Shown here: positions 58,457 through 64,000 of the stretch, in pieces | Layout of the letters: the number at the start of each line of letters is the position of its first letter | Position numbering within the stretch: the stretch's first letter is position 1 | From: Faecalicatena sp. | Lineage (GTDB): Bacteria > Bacillota > Clostridia > Lachnospirales > Lachnospiraceae | Direction of reading: 5' to 3' | NCBI GenBank assembly: GCA_009774255.1 | Contig: VSNK01000002.1 | Span: 1 to 64,000 of the forward strand | DNA length: 64,000 nt | Notes under the pieces: model-generated | What the model was told of the DNA's origin: nothing | Database searches by the model: none | What the model saw: the letters and a program-made list of their open reading frames with translations, nothing else | Position numbers and translations under genes: made by a program

Positions 58457-58481
58457 GTTACTATTCACGGCTCATTGTAAC
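58457..58481. repeat. Family A remnant, copy A9 (25 bp)
   Basis: GTTACTATTCACGG followed by CTCATTGTAAC: only the two ends of a family A element remain, in the gap between the kinase and helicase genes. Confidence 0.65.
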
Positions 58482-58514
58482 GACAAAATGCCTTCTTTCT
58501 TCATGTCTCTTTTA

Positions 58515-59366
58515 TTATACCACAACTGTAATATGGATGTAATTTTTTTCTTCTATGATCTCCTGAGCGACCGTAATTTCTCCGTTTGCTTTTTGTATCA
58601 GAGATTTGACACGTGCAAGTCCGATGCCGCGTCTTCCGGCCTTCGCATCCTTCGTCGTATACCCGTTTTCGAAAAATTTTTCCAATTCCTCAAAGGGAAG
58701 CCTCCGGTATTCATTCAGGATTTCAAACACCATCTTATCCTCCCGGGAATCCAGAAATATTTTGACCCGGCCTCCCGCTTCCATGGAAGCTTCGTAGGCA
58801 TTGTCTACCAGTACCCCCACAATCTCGATCAGACTGTGCTCGGAAGTTCCGGACAGGATCTGCCAGTTGCGCACCTCGACGTCTGTGTCTATATTTTCCG
58901 GAGAGCTGACAATCTTACTGTACAGAAATCCTGCCAAAACCTTATCGCTGATTCTCAGAAGAGGCAGAAACTTACTGGCGCTGTCGCGGCGAATGTCCAA
59001 AATATACTGTGACTGCTTCTCCACCAGTTCCTCATAATTGTCTACCGTCAGATGCATATTCAGGATCGCATTGATATGATTGTCAAATTCATGCTGCCTG
59101 GCCCGTATTTCCTTGACCAGCTCTTCCAATGGCCGGATATAGAGCCGGTACATCTTCAGTTCCTTTTCCTGATTTCGGATCAGGTCACTGCTGATCTTCC
59201 AGTCTATCGCTCCCCATATGATTCCTGTCATGACCAGGATGAACACAATGATCATTTTTATATTCAGCGTGCCGCTAAACATCAGATCTGTCACCAGATA
59301 TAGTCCAATTAACATAGATAACGTACATAAAATTCTATAGATGAGCTTATTGCTGACTTTCACCAT
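58515..59366 (-). CDS. GHKL sensor histidine kinase (AgrC/LytS-like)
   Basis: 283 residues. Two N-terminal membrane segments (about 9-30 and 33-52) and almost no extracellular loop, a helical stretch with the H-box RQHEFDNHINAI, then the ATPase domain with N-box LVDNAYEAS and G-box GRRGIGLARV. Far fewer membrane spans than AgrC, so it may sense something in the membrane. AGGAGG 7 bases before the ATG. It overlaps the regulator gene by 20 bp and so is coupled to it. Confidence 0.88.
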   Translation of the reverse strand: MVKVSNKLIYRILCTLSMLIGLYLVTDLMFSGTLNIKMIIVFILVMTGIIWGAIDWKISSDLIRNQEKELKMYRLYIRPLEELVKEIRARQHEFDNHINAILNMHLTVDNYEELVEKQSQYILDIRRDSASKFLPLLRISDKVLAGFLYSKIVSSPENIDTDVEVRNWQILSGTSEHSLIEIVGVLVDNAYEASMEAGGRVKIFLDSREDKMVFEILNEYRRLPFEELEKFFENGYTTKDAKAGRRGIGLARVKSLIQKANGEITVAQEIIEEKNYIHITVVV

Positions 59367-60081
59367 GCAGGAGCCTCCTGACCTCCGGTTTGAATGTGAC
59401 CCCGATATCGATCCACTCCGAGGAGCCTTCCACCTGGATCACCTGGTTGACCAGATCATAATACTTAACGGCACTTCGATTTACCACGAATGTCCTGTGA
59501 CACTGAAAGAACATATCCTCTGGCAGCTTTTCAAGCAGCTTATGGATGGAGAGATACGGCACTTCAATCTGTTCCTCTTTGAGATAGATACACACCCCTC
59601 TCGGAATCGCCCGAAAGAACCGGATCTCGTCGCAGAATATTTTATAATTGATCCCATTTCTTTTTACCATGATGAAGGACCTTTTTTCCGTATGAAGGTG
59701 GAATAAGACCTTACGGACGATCTCCTCTATCTCCGTCTGTACGTAAGGCTTCACCACATATTGGTAGCAATGCAGCTTCCGGTAAGCCTCCATCTCCAGT
59801 CCGGCAACCGAGGTGATCATCACCAGCGGCGTGAACTCATACCGCCGGATCCTCCGGAGCTCTTCCGCAAACAGGAAACCGGATGTATCCCCATTTTCGC
59901 CTGGCTTTAGATTCACGTCCAGAAAGAATAGATCAAAAGAAACGGTGCCGTCAAGCAGCAGCCTGGCTTCCGCCAGGTCTGCTGCCGCATCCACCGTGAT
60001 CTCTGCGGAAATGTTCCGCAGCATTTTTTTCAGGGCTTTCCTGCTTTCGCTCTCATCTTCCAGTATCAGTATTCTTGCCAT
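59347..60081 (-). CDS. LytTR response regulator
   Basis: 244 residues: receiver domain 1 to about 125 (LILEDES, phospho-Asp D55 in FFLDVNLKPG, KPY switch) and a LytTR DNA-binding domain (about 140-240, FQCHRTFVVNRSAVKYYD). Partner of the overlapping GHKL kinase. Start at 60081 (MARILILED) follows GGAG at 10 bases; a start at 60108 would overlap the SPFH gene. It starts 8 bases after the SPFH stop, placing it in one operon with nfeD and the SPFH gene. Confidence 0.92.
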   Translation of the reverse strand: MARILILEDESESRKALKKMLRNISAEITVDAAADLAEARLLLDGTVSFDLFFLDVNLKPGENGDTSGFLFAEELRRIRRYEFTPLVMITSVAGLEMEAYRKLHCYQYVVKPYVQTEIEEIVRKVLFHLHTEKRSFIMVKRNGINYKIFCDEIRFFRAIPRGVCIYLKEEQIEVPYLSIHKLLEKLPEDMFFQCHRTFVVNRSAVKYYDLVNQVIQVEGSSEWIDIGVTFKPEVRRLLHGESQQ

Positions 60082-60088
60082 CCCTTGT

Positions 60089-61033
60089 TCACTCCGGCCT
60101 TGCGTCATCTATACGTGCAACTTCTGCGATGGTCTTCGTCAGTCCTGCGATTCCCTGCAGTTCGGACGGAATAATGATCTTCGTGGCCTGGCCGTCAGCC
60201 GCTTTTACAAATGCCTCCAGACTCTTGAGTGTCAGAACTGCCTGATCCGCGCCTGCCGCTTTCACAAACTCAATACCCTCCGCAGTTGCTTTCTGTACCG
60301 TACGGATCGCTTCCGCCTGGCCTTCCGCCTCCCGGATCCGTTTCTGCTTTTCCGCTTCCGCTTTCAGAATCGCCGCCTCCTTAGAAGCCTCTGCTTCCAG
60401 GATTACGGATTCCTTCTCACCTTCCGCTACAAGTATGGTAGATTTCTTCTCGCCTTCCGCGCGAAGAATTGCCTCTCTTCTCTCACGCTCCGCTTTCATC
60501 TGCTTTTCCATGGCATCCTGGATTGCCTTCGGAGGCATGATATTTTTCAGTTCCACACGGTTGACCTTGATTCCCCATTCGTCCGTCGCGATATCCAGAA
60601 TCGTCCGCATCTTTGTGTTGATCGTCTCTCTGGAAGTCAGTGTCTCATCCAGTTCAAGGTCGCCGATGATATTACGCAGTGTCGTGGCAGTCAGATTCTC
60701 GATCGCCGCAATGGGACTCTCCACACCGTATGCATATTTCTTTGGATCCGTGATCTGGAAGAATACGACCGTATCTATCTGCATCGTAACGTTATCCTTC
60801 GTAATCACAGCCTGCGGATCAAAATCAACGACCTGTTCCTTCAAAGAAACTTTTTTTGCCACCTTATCCAGAATCGGCATCTTAAAATGCAGCCCTACGC
60901 TCCACGTTTCCTTATATCCGCCCAGGCGTTCCAGGACATAGGCATGTGCCTGAGGCACGATCTTGATATTTGAAATAAGAATTAAAAGAACAATGATCAA
61001 GATGATAATGACAATAATGATTCCAAGATTCAT
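60089..61033 (-). CDS. SPFH/Band 7 (stomatin-like) membrane protein
   Basis: 314 residues. One N-terminal membrane segment (about 4-22, isoleucine-rich), SPFH/Band-7 domain (about 25-185; PQAHAYVLERLGGY, KVNRVELKNIMPP), then a long Ala/Glu-rich coiled coil (about 185-260) that should oligomerise into membrane microdomain scaffolds. Closest to the QmcA/stomatin type. Located 3 bases after nfeD, its usual genomic partner. Confidence 0.93.
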   Translation of the reverse strand: MNLGIIIVIIILIIVLLILISNIKIVPQAHAYVLERLGGYKETWSVGLHFKMPILDKVAKKVSLKEQVVDFDPQAVITKDNVTMQIDTVVFFQITDPKKYAYGVESPIAAIENLTATTLRNIIGDLELDETLTSRETINTKMRTILDIATDEWGIKVNRVELKNIMPPKAIQDAMEKQMKAERERREAILRAEGEKKSTILVAEGEKESVILEAEASKEAAILKAEAEKQKRIREAEGQAEAIRTVQKATAEGIEFVKAAGADQAVLTLKSLEAFVKAADGQATKIIIPSELQGIAGLTKTIAEVARIDDARPE

Positions 61034-61036
61034 ACT

Positions 61037-61480
61037 CTATTCCTCCTCATACTTTTTTACAATCAGCTTTACCCCTGAGATATTCACGACCTTTGCCAGA
61101 TCCCCCGGCTGCAGAATGACTTTGTCGTCCTCTGTCCGGGCCATCCATTCCAGCCCGTTCACAACTGCGGTTCCCAGCTCCTGCCGGTTATTCACGGTCT
61201 CTGTTATTCTAACCACTTTTCCGATAATTCCCTCATAATTTGTTTTTTCATGATGGGAATTTATGTATTTTACCGCAAACGGGCGGGTAAAAATCAGCAG
61301 TAAGAATGATACGGCCAGAAAAGCTCCTGTCTGCCACCAGATATCCAGCCCTGCTATATTGAAGAGCAATGCGGCCACCGCTCCTCCGGCCATCCAGATC
61401 GACGTCAGCCCGACAGTCGCGATCTCAATAATAAGAAACAAAATCAGCAGTCCGAGCCATATAAAAACCTCTCTCTCCAT
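61037..61480 (-). CDS. Short NfeD-like membrane protein
   Basis: 147 residues. Two to three membrane segments in the first 75 residues (LGLLILFLIIEIATVG, GAFLAVSFLLLIF), then a C-terminal OB-fold NfeD domain (GIIGKVVRITET, DKVILQPGDLAKVV). The protease domain of long NfeD proteins is absent. AAGGAGG before the ATG. First gene of the nfeD-SPFH-regulator-kinase run. Confidence 0.92.
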   Translation of the reverse strand: MEREVFIWLGLLILFLIIEIATVGLTSIWMAGGAVAALLFNIAGLDIWWQTGAFLAVSFLLLIFTRPFAVKYINSHHEKTNYEGIIGKVVRITETVNNRQELGTAVVNGLEWMARTEDDKVILQPGDLAKVVNISGVKLIVKKYEEE

Positions 61481-61520
61481 GCTACCTCCTTCTTTCCGTA
61501 TAGTTTCATCCGGTGTACCG

Positions 61521-61731
61521 TAAGGAACTGTCCCTAAATAACTTACAACTTTGACTCGTCTAAAACTTCATATACTGCGTTGGTCTACACTCCGTTTCGG
61601 TCCGCGCTAAACGTGTGTCGCTGGCACACAGCGCCGTCAATCGACGTACCCCGGTACGCCTCATTCCTCCGCCTTGCATATGAAGTTTTATCCTGAGTCA
61701 TAGTTGCATGTTATTTTGTGACAGTTCCTAA
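61521..61731. repeat. Family B structured repeat, copy B2 (about 211 bp)
   Basis: Ends TAAGGAACTGT ... ACAGTTCCTA. The core 61566-61676 differs from B1 at one base over 111 bp, although the copies are 24 kb apart. It lies upstream of nfeD. The remainder of 61481-61819 shows no gene. Confidence 0.92.
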
Positions 61732-61819
61732 GTGAGAATACGAGTAACTCCCTGATGTTGATTCTATCTTAATCTGTCAGGCTTGATAATACAATAGTTT
61801 TTGCGCGAATGCAGTGTTT

Positions 61820-62611
61820 TTATGCTTTAATGAAATCAGGCTCCCGGATCGGCCCAAACTCCGTCATATCCTGCCGGAAATGAAGCGGCAGATGGGTTCT
61901 CTGGCAGGTCGGATTCTCCCGCTCCTTTATGGCAATCGACTGGAAAAATCCCTGCCACAGCTTCTCAAATTCAGCCTCCGCTTTTGATATTTTTTCCGCT
62001 TCTTCCCGATTCAGACACTCTCCGCTTACAAGCACCCACGGATGCCTGTCGCGGTGTACGATGAACTCCTGGTGTGTCTTATCATAGATCATCCAGTTTT
62101 CCAGCGGAAAGCGATCCGTAAAATGATCTGCGATACAGGTCAGCACCCTGCTCTTAGGTGTGATCTCTGAAAAGAGCACTCCATTCTCCAGCTCACGGAA
62201 ACGAATAAACTCCATGAACTGATGGGCTTCATTTGCCACCTTTCTGCTTAGTTCAAACACACAGGCTACATCGGGATCAGACAGATGTTCCATGATCCTT
62301 TTACTGTTTCCAACCGTACGCGCAGCCTGCATGACATGGAACACCGCTTCCGCCTTTTTGGAATGTTCTGATAAAAGCGCGTGATAAATATCCCAATACG
62401 TGTTATAACCCATATGATTTCGAATCAGCTTTTCCACAGCCAGAGCCTTACGCTCCTCTTCCCTGACTTCCGCATACTCGCAGAACAGCTGTGTATCCAG
62501 CCTCCCCCTCAGTTCGATTCCCGCCTCCTTGTCCCGGCTTTCCTTCCAGGCGTCATAGATTGCGGAAAAGATCCCGGTTATCGTGTCATTGCAGATATAT
62601 ACTTTTTTCAT
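61820..62611 (-). CDS. DUF4130 / TIGR03915-type putative DNA-repair protein
   Basis: 263 residues: N-terminal YICNDTITGIFSAIYDAWK, then KRIMEHLSDPDVACVFELSRKVANEAHQFMEFIRF, and a C-terminal HLPLHFRQDMTEF. It is the regular partner of the radical-SAM protein encoded 75 bp upstream. In other bacteria this family is fused or linked to uracil-DNA-glycosylase-like domains, so a base-damage role is plausible but unproven. GGTGAG upstream of the ATG. Confidence 0.9.
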   Translation of the reverse strand: MKKVYICNDTITGIFSAIYDAWKESRDKEAGIELRGRLDTQLFCEYAEVREEERKALAVEKLIRNHMGYNTYWDIYHALLSEHSKKAEAVFHVMQAARTVGNSKRIMEHLSDPDVACVFELSRKVANEAHQFMEFIRFRELENGVLFSEITPKSRVLTCIADHFTDRFPLENWMIYDKTHQEFIVHRDRHPWVLVSGECLNREEAEKISKAEAEFEKLWQGFFQSIAIKERENPTCQRTHLPLHFRQDMTEFGPIREPDFIKA

Positions 62612-62686
62612 ACTGAGCTCACCCCAATCTCAACATGTTTATGATTGTTTTCTTTCCGCACCGGAATCCTTCATCCGTTCTTCCTG

Positions 62687-63994
62687 TCACCGAAGGAGCT
62701 GCGCTGCCTGGCTGTCCGTATAATTCATATCATCGAACAGAGAGAGCTGCCGGTACGTCATGCCTGTCACGGTATCCGGAAGTCGCTCCTTTGTATTGAG
62801 CAGGTTCCGGGTAATGTAGTCTTCATCCAGCCTGGTGCGGTACATCATCTTTCCGCTACATGTCAGAAAATACAGCGCACGCTTCAGCACCACACCCATT
62901 TTCTTAAGATCTTCAAACTTCAGCACCCCCATCTGTCTGGCCTTCACGATACGCATGGCCGATTTCACCCCGATTCCCGGAACCCGAAGCAGCATATTGT
63001 AATCCGCCCGGTTCACCTCCACAGGGAACTGCTCCAGGTGCTTCAAAGCCCAATTGCACTTGGGATCCAGAAAAATATTAAAATTCGGATGTTCTTCATC
63101 CAACAGCTCTTTTGCCTCAAAACGGTAAAACCGAAGCAGCCAGTCCGCCTGATACAGCCGATGCTCCCGCAAAAGCGGGGGACCCTCCCCTGTTCTGGCC
63201 GGCAATGCCTTGTCTTCATTCACTGCCACAAATGCGGAATAGAATACTCTCTTTAGCCCGAACTTCCGGTATAAAGCCTCCGCCACATTCAGAATCTGAT
63301 AGTCGGTCTCAGGAGTTGCCCCGACAATCATCTGGGTACTCTGCCCTGCCGGCACGAACCGCGGCGCATTCTTATACACTACGATTTCCTGCTTATTCTC
63401 CTGCATCTTATTCTGTACCAGGCGCATCGGAGCAAGAATATTCTTCCTGTTCTTATGGGGCGCCAGGAGACGCAGCCCCTCGGCAGTGGGGAGTTCTAAA
63501 TTCACACTCATCCGATCCGCCAGAAACCCTACCCTCTCAAGCAGCTTTGCATCCGTCCCCGGAATCGCCTTCACATGGATATACCCCTGAAAATTGCATA
63601 CCTTCCGCAGCCTGTAAAGCGTCGCATAGATCAACTCCATCGTATAATTAGGACTCTTCAAAATCCCGGAACTCAAAAACAGCCCCTCGATATAATTCCT
63701 CCGGTAAAACTCCATCGTCAGCGTGCAGACCTCCTCCGGTGTAAAAGAAGTCCTGACCACATCATTGGACGAACGGTTGATACAATACTTGCAGTCATAG
63801 ATACACTCATTGGTAAATAAGATCTTCAGCAAGCAGATGCATCTGCCGTCCGAAGAAAAGCTGTGGCAGAGACCCGCCGCCCGGCAGTTTCCCATCCCCG
63901 TCCCATCCCCCTTGCGGTCTACCCCGCTGGACGTACAGGCCACATCATACTTCGCCGCATCTGATAAAATCTGCAGCTTATCATACATGGACAT
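62687..63994 (-). CDS. Putative DNA modification/repair radical SAM protein (TIGR03916-type)
   Basis: 435 residues, or 433 if the second Met is used. An early DVACTSSG, then a radical-SAM cluster motif CIYDCKYC (CxxxCxxC) and barrel, and a C-terminal helix-hairpin-helix (LLRVPGIGVKSAMRIVKAR) that suggests DNA binding. Predicted to act with the downstream TIGR03915 protein on DNA lesions. The region before the start lies outside the window, so the RBS and exact start cannot be checked. Confidence 0.9.
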   Translation of the reverse strand: MSMYDKLQILSDAAKYDVACTSSGVDRKGDGTGMGNCRAAGLCHSFSSDGRCICLLKILFTNECIYDCKYCINRSSNDVVRTSFTPEEVCTLTMEFYRRNYIEGLFLSSGILKSPNYTMELIYATLYRLRKVCNFQGYIHVKAIPGTDAKLLERVGFLADRMSVNLELPTAEGLRLLAPHKNRKNILAPMRLVQNKMQENKQEIVVYKNAPRFVPAGQSTQMIVGATPETDYQILNVAEALYRKFGLKRVFYSAFVAVNEDKALPARTGEGPPLLREHRLYQADWLLRFYRFEAKELLDEEHPNFNIFLDPKCNWALKHLEQFPVEVNRADYNMLLRVPGIGVKSAMRIVKARQMGVLKFEDLKKMGVVLKRALYFLTCSGKMMYRTRLDEDYITRNLLNTKERLPDTVTGMTYRQLSLFDDMNYTDSQAAQLLR

Positions 63995-64000
63995 CTGAAC

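Overview
The window is a compact chromosomal segment from a spore-forming, anaerobic Firmicute, most likely a member of the Lachnospiraceae (Clostridia). Evidence: spo0A and spoIVB lie side by side; there is a spore-coat-like protein gene, a very large 2-hydroxyacyl-CoA dehydratase activase-like protein, a hexameric-type clostridial glutamate dehydrogenase, a one-chain PurL, and the paired radical-SAM/DUF4130 putative DNA-repair genes; ribosome binding sites are strong AGGAGG types. I see 45 protein genes, 37 on the minus strand and 8 on the plus strand. I found no tRNA, rRNA, CRISPR array, prophage or transposase gene. Species cannot be fixed from the sequence alone.

Layout. 1-5.2 kb: gdhA, rpsU, alaS. 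5.4-11.0 kb: a minus-strand run glgA-metF-(MetH activation domain)-metH, giving a cobalamin-dependent methionine synthase whose reactivation domain is a separate gene. 11.2-13.2 kb: spoIVB-spo0A with a palindromic Spo0A box. 13.6-15.6 kb: an EF-G-like GTPase with a degenerate guanine-recognition motif. 16.0-18.5 kb: tyrA-aroA. 18.5-22.3 kb: folate operon folC-folE-folP-folBK. 22.4-27.5 kb: a sugar:cation symporter, then adh-proB-proA. 27.7-31.1 kb: a TetM-like ribosomal-protection GTPase fused to a YacP-like NYN nuclease domain, translationally coupled to an isochorismatase-fold hydrolase. 31.5-37.2 kb: argG, an M19 dipeptidase, a class-I glutamine-amidotransferase-like hydrolase joined to a coat-protein-like helix region, a small coat protein, and an AAA-ATPase/PD-(D/E)XK protein. 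37.7-43.9 kb: pyk, a DUF1461 membrane protein and purL. 44.1-48.9 kb: a surface cluster (rhomboid-like zinc-ribbon membrane protein, AlgI-type MBOAT acyltransferase, AlgJ/X-like SGNH protein, and a lipoprotein with Cys-containing repeats). 49.4-53.7 kb: the 1442-residue activase. 53.8-58.4 kb: greA, a CIRCE-controlled hsp20, an Ala-rich unknown protein, and a Cas4-like/XPD-type helicase fusion. 58.5-61.5 kb: nfeD-SPFH-LytTR regulator-GHKL kinase in one tight operon. 61.8-64 kb: the putative DNA-repair radical SAM pair.

The most striking non-coding content is a set of small structured intergenic repeats with no coding capacity. Family A (about 25-197 bp, ends GTTAC...GTAAC, nested hairpins) has nine recognisable copies; family B (about 40-210 bp, ends like TAGGAACTGT...ACAGTTCCTA in the best copies) has six full or partial copies. 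One A copy carries a core module also found in B copies. They sit at 3' ends of genes and in places supply the stop codon or a short C-terminal tail. Two A copies are identical over 99 bp except for a clean 98-bp internal deletion, so these elements look like recently active MITE-like or structured-RNA-like repeats.
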